A DNA stretch of 64,000 bases from Membranipora membranacea (lineage: Eukaryota; Bryozoa; Gymnolaemata; Cheilostomatida; Membraniporidae): the NCBI GenBank assembly GCA_914767715.1, contig OU612071.1:26345681-26409680 (forward strand), read 5' to 3'. Below, one piece after another: positions 38,593 to 50,335 of this stretch; position 1 is the first letter of the stretch; the number at the start of each line of letters is the position of its first letter. Below the pieces are notes generated by a model. The model saw nothing but the letters and a program-made list of their open reading frames with translations. It had not been told where the DNA came from and made no database searches. The position numbers and the translations under genes are program-made.

Positions 38593-39147
38593 TGTGAGGA
38601 ACGGAAATTGGTACCACACCTATACTAAAGTATATGCTGTGTACTATTAGTATGTATAGTTGTTCTATAACCGTCCTACTTTTAAATTTGGTTCTAACTA
38701 TGGTTCTAGTATAATGGTTTTAAATCTTGCACTCCGGACACTTCTAAATGTCACTTTATTGTTGTGTAATTTATTTGTAGTTCTAATTTGGAGTTACCTC
38801 CTCTTTCAAGCCCTGAAGAAAGACAAGATCGCTCAAATCTATTAAAACGTGGTTCCAATTGGTAATACTAGCACTCTGGTGAGTACAAGCTATTTAACTT
38901 ATTAATTTCTAGTGACGAACAGCTGGTTCCCACCACTCCAACTTTTCTTAGCTTCACTAGAAGTCGCCTTCAAGCTGTTTAAGAAAAGTTCCTGCCGATA
39001 ACCTGCTAAGACCCCTGTCTTGTTTTAACAGTAAAACTTTTGATGAGTTTTGAGACAATGATCTTACACCGCAAAGTCAATAGTATCCTTAGATGTTAGT
39101 ACGACACAATCACTATTTATGAATGTGTTCAGGTGCGTTTGATATTT
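38593..39147 (-). repeat. Long terminal repeat (5' LTR in element orientation)
   Basis: Direct copy of 32,517-33,092, starting TGTGAGGAACGG on the + strand. It carries about 14 extra bases near 39,114-39,128 (ATTTATGAATGTGT) relative to the left LTR. Promoter and polyadenylation signals of the element should lie here, but I did not identify them. Confidence 0.8.
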
Positions 39148-39149
39148 TT

Positions 39150-39940
39150 GTTATTCAACTTAGGTGACTGATTTTTATTATGAGCACCTACTTGATCTCT
39201 GTATAGTGCCTGGAAGCCCAATCAGGTAATCAAGGCGGTGTATCGGTATCACAGGCCTCTTAGCCAAGTTAAATTAGCTAAAGACTCCAACCCAATTTCT
39301 AGTGAAGGAAAGAGGTATCAGTCTGTGGTCACTCTAAAATTGATGTTCAAATTCTATATTCAATCTTATCTTAGATCGGTAACGTCCTACTTCTTTAAAA
39401 CACAAGTATCTAATCCTAAACTATAATTCCGAAACGTAATCTATTTAACCCCCAAGCACATATGACTACTAATTATTTCTGTTCCGCTTTAAAGGGCAAC
39501 CAAGGTTTCAAACAACTTCACTTTGATGGCCATTGATTAATAGCAGATTGCACCTTCTGCATTGGGAAAAAGACGAAATATAATTCGGATGATTATTCAT
39601 CCAGGACTCTTGTGAAACTACCTCTGCATCTCTTGTAAAATTATATATTTTGCCATGTAAAAAGTTGACTGTGTTGCTCAAAAAATTAAACTGTACTGAT
39701 TTACTGTTCACAATTTCGGCATTTATATAGGTGCCTATTTTTGTGCTGACTCTGCTTGTTGTCGTCTGATTAGCTGTCAGCGGATTATTGGATTAGTGTC
39801 TCTTGTGGCTTTGTTATATGAAACAATCTGTGGTCACGTCACGTGGTATATTGCCGCTGTTTCTCAGTCTACCCTCTGGAATTTATTGTTCTATTTTTGG
39901 GCTGACTTAATTGTTGTTTCTCCATGATTGATTTCTTCCG
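39150..39940. other. Intergenic, nothing recognised
   Basis: Flank of the LTR element. No open frame of note. Confidence 0.5.
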
Positions 39941-39950
39941 TGTCACCCTG

Positions 39951-40458
39951 AAGATTACCTGGTACTTGGTACTATGACGTTTCGGAAAACCAAATTCCTA
40001 AAGATTACTTGGTACTTGGTACTATGACGTGTTGGTAAACCAAATAACTGCGTCACTAAAATTCCTATTTTCTGACCGGATTAGCATGCTCCGGTTGTCT
40101 TCATTGCATCTTTGATGGATTACTTCTGCGTCTCTCTGCTCGTTGTGTATGCTTGTGACTACTAAATACCACGGAGGTTACTGGGTGCATTTGTTTTCAT
40201 ATCGGTCTGTACCCTCTGATTTCTGCGGCTGGCTGACTATAACTACATATAAACCAAATTACTGCGTCACTGAAATTCCTATTTTCATTTAGCATGCTCC
40301 GGTTGTCTTCGTTACATCTTTGATGGATTACTTCTGCGTCTCTCTGCTCGTTGTGTATGCTTGTGACTACTAAATACCACAGAGGTTACTGGGTGCATTT
40401 GTTTTCATATCTATATGCACCCTCTGATTTCTGCGGCTGGCTGACTATAACTACATAT
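39951..40458. repeat. Nested tandem duplications, 52-bp and 214-bp units
   Basis: AAGATTACCTGGTACTTGGT recurs 52 bp later (T for C at one site). A 214-bp unit beginning AAACCAAATAACTGCGTCAC at 40,037 is then repeated from 40,251 with about 95% match, minus a few bases. Both copies carry GCATGCTCCGGTTGTCTTC. No coding potential. Confidence 0.9.
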
Positions 40459-40459
40459 C

Positions 40460-41860
40460 TCAAGTGCCCATTTTTGGTACTGACATAACTAAGGAAGTAT
40501 AGTAGTGAGTAGGTACCTATTGTGGTAAAGGCACTGTATAGCCTTGGTTTTCCAACAAAATGAAAGTTCTGCTGAGCACTGATCAAGACCTATCTATATT
40601 TTTATGTTATGAATCTTAGAGACTGAGGCTAGGTCAAGGTTATATTTATATGAAAAGAAAGATTTTTTTCTTTCATACGTTCATTCATTCCACATGAAAT
40701 ATGGAGAAGAAACAGCAGGGATTATTAAGGTTCTTAAAAAGGTTAATATAGTATTCATCTCTATTCCATGATGGGGTATGAGAAAGGAAAACTGTTGGTC
40801 CAAGGACAGTGACACACTACACTTACTGAGCCTTTGGTTTGGGATCACCAATCATAATCATAATTTGAATGTTATCATCATGGCAAAAAGGGAGGAAGAC
40901 TGTCTCACAGGATAATTGGTCAGTCTAGTCTATTATTCTTCCAGTCATTCTTCCAATGCAAGGAGCCTGTGTTCTGTTGTGTGGTCTGTCATCTTGACAT
41001 GACTGACAGGCTTTGATAGATAGTAGTCCATTAGTTATTGTTTGATTGGGCTCAAGTTTTCTGAAACCATTGCTGTCCATGTCCCTGGTTTCCTGCTGCT
41101 GCTGTTAGAAATGAATGTCACATGAGGAATAACTAACAACAAAGCAGTTCTCCCGCGATCATGTAGGCCTATGTATGCTATCTTCTTGGAATCAATCCTC
41201 GTCGAGATACATGCTTTCATTTATATATCAATCACCTAAAACACTACACTGGGAAAGAACACAAAATCATTTAATGCAAAGCTGCATTGATTGACACACA
41301 GCATCGAAGAAGCTCATTTGTGTAGAGAGATATGCTTTATTATCGCCTCCTATATCTTTTCAGATGTAGGTTGGGTTGGAGGTTTACAATAGAAAATACT
41401 GATGAGCTTCTTGTGCTGCACCGTTATTTATTGCACATATTAATTGAATCCACAATTGATATTTTTGGTGTTAGAGCGAAACAGCTGATGCTGATGACCC
41501 GGCTGATGATGCCACAGTTGAGCCGCTGCTTCCTGGGTAAGTAAATATATTGTCCATATGCTTGGCCAGGCCAAGCGAGTTTGTTTTGTCTGTAAAGACG
41601 TTGAATACCCCTCAGTGCAAATAAGACAAGACAAGGGGAAAGGGGGTCAGTATATTTGATACCGTATACCTGGCCTGGCCTGCCACTAATTGTTTGCTGC
41701 TAGGCTGTGCGTTTTATTTAGCCACAACCTTGGCTGGAATCATGGCAACACCATCACCGGGTAGGAAAACTTTTTGATTCTTTTTTGTCGATCGAAGATT
41801 GGTATCTTAGTTTAATGGTCACTGCTTGCTCATAGTATCATCAGAGACTATGGATAATAG
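40460..41860. other. Intergenic, nothing recognised
   Basis: Mixed-composition sequence with short frames only and no repeat partner found in the window. Confidence 0.5.
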
Positions 41861-41865
41861 TCTCT

Positions 41866-42804
41866 AGGGGTGGAACGACCTCTTGAGGTTGGAGTTGAAT
41901 TTCGGATATTTGACCTCGGATCCAACCACAAACCGGGTCGGATATCTTTTATGTCTAATCCGAGATGATATATTTTCAACGTTTCAACACATTACACTTA
42001 CTTAACAAAAGCATCATTTATCTCACTGAAAATGACAAGGGAGGAAGTATGATAGTCATTAATTTGTAGTTCAGATAAGATAATTGAGTTTGTCTGAAAG
42101 CACTCAGTGGTGATCAGTAGGCATTCAATACCTGTCTCATTTTCATAGCTATCTATACCGTTGCTGATTAAATTTGATGGATGTGGTTTTTTTCTGCTGA
42201 AATTGATAGAAGCATCTTTACTCAGATCGTTGTGACATAAGACATAATTATTTGTCCAATGATGTTCCTTGTAACAAAATGTCTAATTTGATGAACTAAG
42301 TAATTATCCTCTTCTGCTTTCTCAAAGTAGGAAGACAATTCCTTTCTCTAATCACAACAGAGATTTGGGACATAGGAGCAGGGAGTTTATTCAAACTCAG
42401 TGATTTTTAACATCGGGGTTTGAGTGATCCTGGCAAATTGAGTGCCTATGCACAAATTCTCGTTGTCAAGAGATCTTAGCACTCATTAAATGATCTTTTC
42501 AAATAATCTGTTTGTGTGATCCTTGCTCTGTTTGAGTGATAAGTTGCTCCTGTAAAGAATTATATCCAAGTTGATATGTGCAAATTTAACTAGGGCAACG
42601 GTTCAGGGAAGAGATTGTTGACAGAGTTTATCCATGTATTCAATGACCTTAATTGTATATTATGGTGCTAAAGAAGGGCTGCTGTGACTGGTATATTTAG
42701 CGCATTTACGCGTTATCCGGGTCCGGATCCGATCCGAGGTTGGATTTATAGACTGATCCGATATCCGATCCGAGGTTGCCCAACCCTGATCCGTTCCACC
42801 CCTT
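41866..42804. mobile_element. hAT-like non-autonomous DNA transposon
   Basis: The left end AGGGGTGGAACG is matched in inverse by the right end CGTTCCACCCCT. Both are flanked by the perfect 8-bp direct repeat TAGTCTCT (41,858-41,865 and 42,805-42,812), the target duplication size of the hAT superfamily. Subterminal regions are rich in GGATCCGATCCGAGGTTG-type repeats on the right and related, more diverged ones on the left. About 940 bp, with no transposase frame. Confidence 0.85.
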
Positions 42805-43058
42805 TAGTCTCTGGTATCATACCACGGTTTGCCAGACAAAAGAAAACATTTTTCAATGTCACTGCTCACAAAATATTTCATAGCATAAGCTTCATATCAT
42901 AGTTATTCATCACTATTATGCTCTAACCACAAGTTCTTGTATGGAGACCATCACTTGGACGCTATGCTGTGATTTAGCTATTGTGATAGCATGTTGGAAC
43001 TGTGCCAAACCAGAGAAATTTGTGAACTGATAATGTATATGCGCTTTTGTTCTGTCAA

Positions 43059-43129
43059 TCACGTATAGCTCAGTGGTAGTGCTTTGGCTTAGCATGCACA
43101 ATTTCCTGGGTTCGTCTCCCAGGTTGGGG
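43059..43129 (+). pseudogene. tRNA-Ala(AGC)-like pseudogene or SINE head
   Basis: TAGCTCAGTGGTAG (A box), an anticodon arm with loop TTAGCAT (anticodon AGC), and CTGGGTTCGTCTCCCAG (T arm, B box) match eukaryotic tRNA-Ala closely. The acceptor arms TCACGTA and GTTGGGG do not pair, so it is not a working tRNA. It sits exactly at the start of a segment repeated at 47.7 and 60.1 kb that lacks this tRNA part in the other copies. Confidence 0.75.
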
Positions 43130-43194
43130 AGGGATTTTTGTATTTGAGGTAAAAGCTTCAAAACTTCTCATCTTGGACATTGATCTGACCTTAA

Positions 43195-43494
43195 CTACAC
43201 TGTGATGTACAACGCAAATAAGACAACAGCCTCACAGTGTTGTTTGATGGCTCCTGCTGAGTACACTGTATGTTTCTGACGATGTGATGATTGTGAATTG
43301 TGTGAATTGAGACTTTGTTCATGTTTTTGAAAACAACAGCTAATATTAGATTGGTAACGCAATAATCTAGGCACAACACAAACATCAGGATGATCTTTGT
43401 CTAAGCATATCCAACCGTATCTGCTCTCAGCGCCATGACCAAGGATGTAATTGGAGCATTGCTTTAATATTTCCGTGACGACCATCCGTGACAC
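43195..43494 (-). other. Unidentified reading frame in a repeated block, copy 1
   Basis: Reads MSRMVVTEILKQCSNYILGH and continues ESRYGWICLDKDHPDVCVV, then RLLRYQSNISCCFQKHEQSL. The same frame is open in copies at 47,853-48,071 and 60,244-60,462 with conservative changes. The Cys/His content is high. No family recognised. It may be an exon fragment captured by a repeat, or chance in a young duplication. Confidence 0.35.
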
Positions 43495-43879
43495 AACTTG
43501 CCAGTCGCCGGTTGCATGTTTCTACTTTAATATCCAAATAAGAAGAGACATTCACAATCAAGAAAACAACTCAATATAGTCTTGCTAATAAATATACCCA
43601 CAGCTGGAGACATATAGAAATTTGTCCGACCTACATATCTCGTGAAACTTATTCATTTTTGTTATTACCATTGTTTGAAGTAAATGATATACATTTTATC
43701 TGTGAGAAAGAAAGTTTCTAATCGGCTATTCAACTTCCACATTTCTATGTGAATCATAAATTTTCATATGTGGCCGGCTGATATTTGGAGGCGCAAATTA
43801 TTAGGATACAGTCTGAGTTTTATATGATGCACAGTAATGCATGTAATTGAGTAATGTTGCTAGTATCAGGCGAAACGAC

Positions 43880-44900
43880 ATTGATGCATCTATTCCATGT
43901 TGTCTACCAAATATTTTTTCTAGAAGTTTAGACCATTACGGCAGGATCTCCATCTATAGTCTGGAATTCAAATCAATTCAACAAATTCCTGGTGCTTGCA
44001 TAATTTTGACACTCTGTTAATCTCTTTGAAATAAGCTTGCAGATCAATATTATCTGATATACTTCCTATTATACAGGTGTCGTCTGCGTATTTGAGAATT
44101 GTGACGGTACTGCACTCAGAGACAAGACGAGTAGTATATAAATGGAGAACAAGAGAGGACTTAGTACTGAGCCCTTGGGTGCTCCAGTGTATGTTGTGAT
44201 AGATTTAGATCTGATATTGTTGACTATTGTTCTTTGTGCTCTGCAGGTTGAGAAGCTTGCTACCCAGTTTGTTAATGTGAATTGAGATGTTTCAGCTCTG
44301 GTAGTAAATGCTATATTATATATCTATATTGTTGAAGGCTGATGAAATGTCTAAGGATAGGCAGAGTGCGTTGTATGATGAGTCTTGAACTAGAAAGTTA
44401 GTGACAGTAGTTGTGAGGCGTAATACGGAATCTTGGGTGGAGCAGCATGCTCCGTAGGCAAATTAGTATTTGTCTTGTGGTGTCATCTTATTATTTTTAA
44501 GTAGGCGTTCCATAGTTTTAACAAGGCAGCTAGTCAGCGCTATATGTCTAAAATTCTTAAGCTGAGCAGGTTTGGTGAATTCAGGAAAAGGATAGATGGT
44601 TGATAGGGGCTGGTTGAGCGGCTCACAGCATGATAACCTTAGGGATTAATCCATCAGGGCTAGCACCTTTTATTTAATTCAGCCGCTTTACCTGTTTGAC
44701 GACAGCATCTTCAGTTATATTCAATGTGGGCGCACTTGGGTTCAGGTCAGCTGGAGTGGGAGAGGAAGTATCTGGCTTCTCAAATCTAGCGAAGAAAGAA
44801 TTTAGGTCATCTGGGCTGAAGCTAGTGTCAGTTGGCTGGTTAGAGTTTTTTTTGGTGGTAATCCAGTGAGTGTTGTCATGTCATTCAAGGCATTTGGCGT
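43880..44900 (-). pseudogene. LINE reverse transcriptase fragment (family 1), copy A
   Basis: Minus-strand RT, decayed by stops and frameshifts. In order: PDDLNSFFARFEKPD, ITEDAVVKQVKRLN, KGASPDGLIPKVI, ALCLSLDISSAFNNI (first catalytic Asp), TGAPKGSVLSPLLFSIY, then in a shifted frame TVTILKYADDTCIIGS (YADD). It ends soon after the palm domain, with no endonuclease or C-terminal part in sight. Lies directly downstream (in minus orientation) of the second LINE family, so one probably inserted beside or into the other before the block was duplicated. Confidence 0.8.
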
Positions 44901-45119
44901 GCCACACACCAGGTGTTCTTAGATTTTGTTGGTGTTTTTGGCCGGAGATTGTTTTATTCATTTGGAAAGTTTTGTTGCAAGTTTGTGATTGAGGTATATG
45001 GGCCAAATCTTGTATTTAGGAAGAAATTTTACCATGTAGGGCCCAGATTGGCCATTAGGAACAAGTGGCTGTATATGGAGCAAACTTTTATATCTGAAAC
45101 TTAGCAATGTCAATTGTCA

Positions 45120-46800
45120 ATTGTCTAGCAAGCCGAGTTTCACTAGTTAATTTCTCGGAGAGCAGATTGGTATCAATTATTGGGACTAAACTATTAAAGA
45201 TTTTATAAAACGTCAGCAGATACAAATATTCGAAATGCAAAGTTAAAACAGGGATGTTGTAGGTCTTTCGAGTATAATCTTTAGAACTGATATAGTCAAT
45301 AATTTTCAAACATCTAGTCTCAATTTTTGAAAATTCTTTTTTGACATAGTCGTTTGTTGTAAATAAAACAGGAGAGCTTTATTCCGGATAAGAACGTGTA
45401 AGTCCAATGTACCAAAGCTTAGCTAATTTAGGTGTCAAGAACTTTCTATTCCGTTGAACGTTGGTGACAATTGGATAAAGTTTTTGTTTAATTTTACTGG
45501 TATGAGATTTAAAATTTAATTTGTTATCAAGAAAAACACCTAAGTACTTAATTGTGTCTGATTGTTTGAAAATGAGATTGTTAAATTTTAGTTTGATGCT
45601 ACTTGGATTGGAAATGGTCACGACATCCGTTTTACCGCTGTTTAAAACAAGTCAATTTTCACTGTACCAACCGGATGCCTGATGGATGCTACTTTCCATA
45701 AGTTTTGTGGAAATGTCTTACTTTTCCCCACTGATGACTAGTAGACAGTCATCAGCATATCGATAACAATTTTTAGCTCCATCAGATCGTTAATAAACAT
45801 GATAAACAGCAGGGGCCCAAGTACACGCCCCTGCGGCACACCAGTTATTACTGGACTGCATTCAGATACACAACCATTAACTTTCATGGCCTGCTCTCAA
45901 CTTGAAAGATAATTTTTAATTAAATTTGACGCATTAGAGTGAGAATTGAAATTTGTTAGCAGTTTTCTGGCACGGATCTTATGGATTACGCAATCAAAGG
46001 CTTTACGGATATCAAGAGCAGAAACTGTGACAAATTTTGACTCGTGCTTTGACAGCAGGCAACGAAATTTGTTGACTAGTTGGGTTAAAATTTGATCAGT
46101 GGATGTAACATTTTTGAATCCAAATTGGCGAAAGGCCATTAGATCATTAATATCCAGGTAATCACGACTTTTGTAATTAATAATCTTTTCTAGGACTTTA
46201 CTTAATTTTGGCAATAGCGAAATTGGTCTATAATTATTTGGCAGACTTTTCTTTCCATTTTTGAAAATAGGAATTACTAAGGCCTTTTTCCACACATCTG
46301 GAAACAGGTTCAGGCTCAGATTAACAATAATTATGTGTCAAAGGATTCAGAATCAAAGGCTCTAGGATTTTATAAATAAAGGCAGGCATCTGATTCAATC
46401 CCCCAGTTTTACGTGATTTCAGTGCGAGCAGATATTTAGACACCTCACTCAATGCAATTTCTTGAAAGGCGAATTTAGGAAAACTGAAAGCTCGATCATT
46501 ATCAAAGCCTGAGGAACTTTGGTTAATAATGTCAATGTAAGAGTTTGTATAACTCACTTCACCTAACCCAATTAAAGTTTGAACTAATATGGGAAAGAGA
46601 TCAATGTTTTTCATCGCCTCTCACCTCTTTGGTGAGCTTTCCTGGGACCTTCAGTATCCTCCTCGCAGGGTTTTTTTGAGGCAGGTGGAGACTAGTCTGT
46701 TGAAAATGGATGGAAGTTGATTGTGTGCGTTCTGTTCCATTAGCGGCGCAGCTCTGCTGACACATACTGCAAATTGCCGAACAGGCTCTCATAAATCTAG
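45120..46800 (-). pseudogene. LINE reverse transcriptase (family 2), copy A, C-terminally truncated
   Basis: Minus-strand RT in several frames. N-terminal: SEVSKYLLALKSRKTGGLNQ. Then KALVIPIFKNGKKSLPNNYR and PISLLPKLSKVLEKII, then TVSALDIRKAFDCVIHKI with the first catalytic Asp, a [12 protein letters not shown] block, [14 protein letters not shown] (YADD), and TIKYLGVFLDNKLNFKSH. The C-terminal part is cut at about 45,120 by the deletion that joins it to family 1. Distinct from family 1 and from the 7.5- and 28.2-kb LINEs. Confidence 0.8.
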
Positions 46801-47511
46801 TTTTGAACTATCTGATAAGCCCCTTAGTATGTTTTTCAATTTTAAAAAGAAAATGAAAATAGATAATGTAACTTTAGGGCAAGTGTGTACTTGATTTAGG
46901 AGTGAATATCAATTAAACCAAAGCTTGGTAGAATTTTAACTGGTTGAAATGTGTTCTGATATACACTGTGTTGGAATGCTAAGGTTAGCAATGAAAATAT
47001 TCACCATTCCCTCATAACTTCCAGTGGCTGATATAATAAAATTTAAATATTGTATTTATTTATAACACTGTCAATATTCAATTACTTGGCTGTGTCATTA
47101 TGTGCGTGACAGTGTCTTCCAGATTTTTGTTGCATATTAACTGAATATCCATCACTTTTTTATTGCCTACTCTTTATCACCTAATAGTGTGTCATAAATT
47201 TCATAACCTGTTTAATGTTATATTGAGGAAATAAATAATGACCCGTTATCATCAGGCTTATTTTCTCAAATGAAATTCTCACTTTTCTACATAATAGGGG
47301 TTATTTTAAACCGTCACAAGACAATATTATTATCATTATAATTGATATTATAAAACAATCAACAACTTGTGTTTATTGTTTTATGATCTGAAATGTTTAT
47401 ATTAAGAAGCAAATTTTCAGGAAAGTCATCGTCATGGTGGATGAGGCTCTTCTAATGATAAAACCCTCAAAGCAGGTTGCTGTGATGATGAGAAGCATTA
47501 CCTCTTTGCCT

Positions 47512-47721
47512 GTTCACAAGCATCAACACGATACCAGGTTATGTTGATGGTTAAAGGAAACAGAACAGGTAGTTCAGGGATAGAGCTTCTCTGTTATGTA
47601 CAGAATGAAGTTTCTTATGAGCACCTAACCATTCTGGATCCCGTGCTTCCAGAGAGTATCACGCTTCTAATCAAATCTGATTTTCGTTGGGTTGGGAAGG
47701 GATTTTTGTATTTGAGGTAAA
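47512..47721 (+). other. Unidentified open frame, copy A
   Basis: Open from CSQASTRYQVMLMVKGNRTG to FRWVGKGFLYLR and a stop. The nucleotide sequence is identical in copy B (59,902-60,111). No family recognised. The 3' end runs into the repeated segment that follows the tRNA-like sequence at 43.1 kb. Confidence 0.25.
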
Positions 47722-47852
47722 AGCTTCAAAACTTCAAATCTTGGACAACAATCTGACCTTAACTACACTGTGATGTACAACGCATATAAGACAACAGCCT
47801 CACAGTGTTGTCTGATGGATCCTGCTGATTACACTGTATGTTTCTGACGACA

Positions 47853-48071
47853 TCATGAGTTGATCATGGTCACAGAGTAAGAATTGAGACTTTGTTCATG
47901 TTTTTGAAAACAACAACTAATATTAGATTGGTAACGCAGTAGTTTGGGCACCACACAAACATCAGGATGATCTTTGTCCAAGCATGTCCAACCGTATCTG
48001 CTCTCAGCGACATGACCAAGGATGTAAATGGAGCATTGCTTTAATATTTCCGTGACAACCATCCGTGACAC
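47853..48071 (-). other. Unidentified reading frame in a repeated block, copy 2
   Basis: Same frame as at 43,195-43,494 with a handful of substitutions (for example N to I after KQCS, G to V after LGH) and a different C-terminal end after SLNS. No stop or frameshift within the shared 60 codons. Confidence 0.35.
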
Positions 48072-48439
48072 AACTTGCCAGTCGCCGGTTGCATGTTTCT
48101 ACTTTAATATCCAAATAAGAAGAGACATTCACAATCAAGAAAACAACTCAATATAGACTTGCTAATAAATATACCCACAGCTGGAGACAGATAGAAATTT
48201 GTCGGACCTACATATCTTGTGAAACTTATTCTTTTTTGTTATTACCATTGTTTGAAGTATATAATATACATTTTATCTGTGAGAAAGAAAGTTTGTAAAT
48301 GGCTATTCAACTTCCACATATCTACGTGAATCATAAATTTTCATACGTGGCCGGCTGATATTTGGAGGCGCAAATTATTAGGATACAGTCTGAGTTTAAT
48401 ATGTTGCACAGTATAGTCAACTTGCTCAGACAGCTTCGA

Positions 48440-48580
48440 AGTTGTTTAGAGCGCCGGGACTACTGGAACTTGTTTTACCCCCAAGTGTGCTTTGACCTGC
48501 CTGTAAACTGTGATCAAAATGGTGCACACACAGCGGTATAGCCCATGAGACGCTCGCTATTTGCCCACCCACTCTCCAGA
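48440..48580. repeat. SINE body fragment (third copy of the shared core)
   Basis: GTGTGCTTTGACCTGCCTGT with TTTACCCCC before it and AGCCCATGAGACG after it. Matches 11,500-11,630 and part of 1,910-2,010. Lies in a segment absent from the duplicate at 60.6 kb. Confidence 0.45.
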
Positions 48581-49482
48581 ATGTTGTGGGAGACTTTGAT
48601 TTACAATTTTTTTAACCAAAATAATATTTTATTTTGGCACACGTTGTCCATGGCTTAATTGTTTTTCATGATTATAATTTTCTTGTTTGCATCATAATTT
48701 TTTTGTTCCCATTGTCTTCATTAAATCTTATTTTCAACATACAATGCTGTAGGTGGTCGGAATCTTGATATTGGATCGATTTCTGGGTGATTGTTCATAT
48801 ATCAGTTAAATTCCTGCCGGAGATTGAGCTTCAGACTGTCTTCATAAAGGTACAAATTGGCAATAAGAGCTTTAATATCAGCTGTCCCAGTAATGTTCAG
48901 ACATTATTTTCATAAAGAAATTTTTATTATCAGTATCAACTAACATTATCTAAGCTCAATGAGCACAGTATATGTTTTTTCTAAATAATAAAGAAAACTA
49001 CTGATATTTATGGAGTCCAGTAGCAGTTGGCACTAGTGCAGGTATGGTAACCCGCTACATTGGGTGAGTGTTTCCTTACACAGTCATCTAGACAAGCCTA
49101 AAACAAAGAATTCTGTAATAAAATCTACTCCGCAATATCGTCTCAACATCATTCTCATGGCCATAATTTGGTTTGAAATATGTGTTTCAACAGAGCATAC
49201 AATAATTTCAATGAAATATTTTCTGTTTTCTGTTTTTTATTGTTTAACTGCCAAGTCAAATCAATGATCCGTACATTCAAAACAAAGGCGGTGGCATTTT
49301 AATGATTTCAAAGTTCCTCAATACATTCAACACATTGAAACACTGGTGAGAAGTATTGGACTGAACCAATTGAAACCATCTTAGGGGTTTGTTTAGTTTG
49401 TTAGCACAAAGCTGAAATGGATTATTTTGATTAAAATCATCAGCATCAGCTTAACATATTATCTTTCATGAAGAAGCTGTAA

Positions 49483-49615
49483 AGTCTGTCAGCTAGTTCT
49501 GCAGTAATTATGCGATATTTTCACATTTAGAAAATTCAGAGCACTTAAGGGTAGTGCTTTGAATTTTCTAACTATGAAAATATTGCATAATTACTGCAGA
49601 GCTAGCTGCCAGACT
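49483..49615. mobile_element. Short palindromic MITE-like hairpin
   Basis: A near-perfect palindrome of about 130 bp: AGTCTGTCAGCTAGTTCTGC... to ...GCTAGCTGCCAGACT. Arms of about 60 bp differ at a few sites and surround a loop of about 8 bp (AAGGGTAG). No coding sequence. No clear target duplication. Confidence 0.75.
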
Positions 49616-50335
49616 ATGTATTACTGTGGTCCTTCTGTATTATTTAAGTGAGGGGTATGCAATTTGTTTGATTATATTTGACTGGTATGAAATAATTTCG
49701 AGCAAGGAGTAAATTATCTAGAGGATTAATCTAATGCAATAACCTGTTCTTGACAAAGTTTCAAAGTTTACAGTGCATGCTTGCCATGGTAACGTAAATA
49801 TTAGTTTGTTGTAGGAAAATGTTGTGAGTGAATGAATGACAGGCAGCATTGTTAAGGTAGAATAAGGCATCAAAACTTTATATTTAAAATTGAATATATG
49901 AAGCTAGCAGAATTTCAGATCACATCAAAATATTGCTGGTAATGATAGGTTAAGTTTATCACGCGTTAACTGACAGTATTTATTGAATCAAGGCTTATTC
50001 TGATGCAGAGGGTGAACAAGTAGATTGAGTTTATTACTTACATAAAAATCAACTGGACTTAATAATTCTCCACATGAACATATGGCAGTCAACATCACCA
50101 AGACAAGTGCTACAGAAATCGTCCAAGCTCTCATTGTGTTTTGTGCAGAGAAATTTTCCTAGGGAAAGATGGAAACAATGAAATCAATCAATATCAATTA
50201 ATTGGACGCATATAGTTTCTACATGTGATGAACATTATACAGAATATGTTTCATTCAAGTCAAAATATATGGGTTAAAAGTATTCAGTAACCAACGAATA
50301 GTCAAAGGATAAGATAAAATTGCTAACTTACTTAT
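49616..50335. other. Spacer between duplication units, nothing recognised
   Basis: AT-rich, unique within the window as far as I can see, with no gene. Confidence 0.45.

Larger units (their letters stand above)
32517..39147 (-). mobile_element. LTR retrotransposon, Gag-Pro only (non-autonomous), minus strand
   Basis: Two direct repeats of about 555-575 bp bound about 5.5 kb of internal DNA read on the minus strand: 5' LTR (right), leader, disrupted gag, protease, then about 1.36 kb without recognisable coding sequence, then 3' LTR (left). No reverse transcriptase, RNase H or integrase motif was seen. The gag and protease are of Ty3/gypsy type, so this is either a TR-GAG-like non-autonomous element or one that lost pol by deletion. 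C-rich CCGCCCCCGG just inside the left LTR reads as a GC-rich purine tract in element orientation. No clear primer-binding site or target duplication was found. Confidence 0.75.
43836..49345. repeat. Segmental duplication unit, copy A
   Basis: Starts at GCATGTAATTGAGTAATGTT and ends near AACACTGGTGAGAAG. Matches copy B (51,661-61,150) in order and orientation at roughly 95% or better, with indels. Copy A lacks about 620 bp present in B around 52,835-53,457. It has about 145 bp (44,675-44,800), about 520 bp (48,218-48,740) and about 95 bp (near 49,220-49,310) that B lacks. Confidence 0.85.

Noticed and set aside
43059-43129. Working tRNA-Ala gene
   Set aside because: The anticodon and T arms look right but the acceptor strands do not pair, so a mature tRNA could not form.
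44913-45104. + strand frame MFLDFVGVFGRRLFYSFGKF, repeated at 52,615-52,836
   Set aside because: It is antisense to LINE-derived sequence on the minus strand and is repeated only because the block is duplicated.
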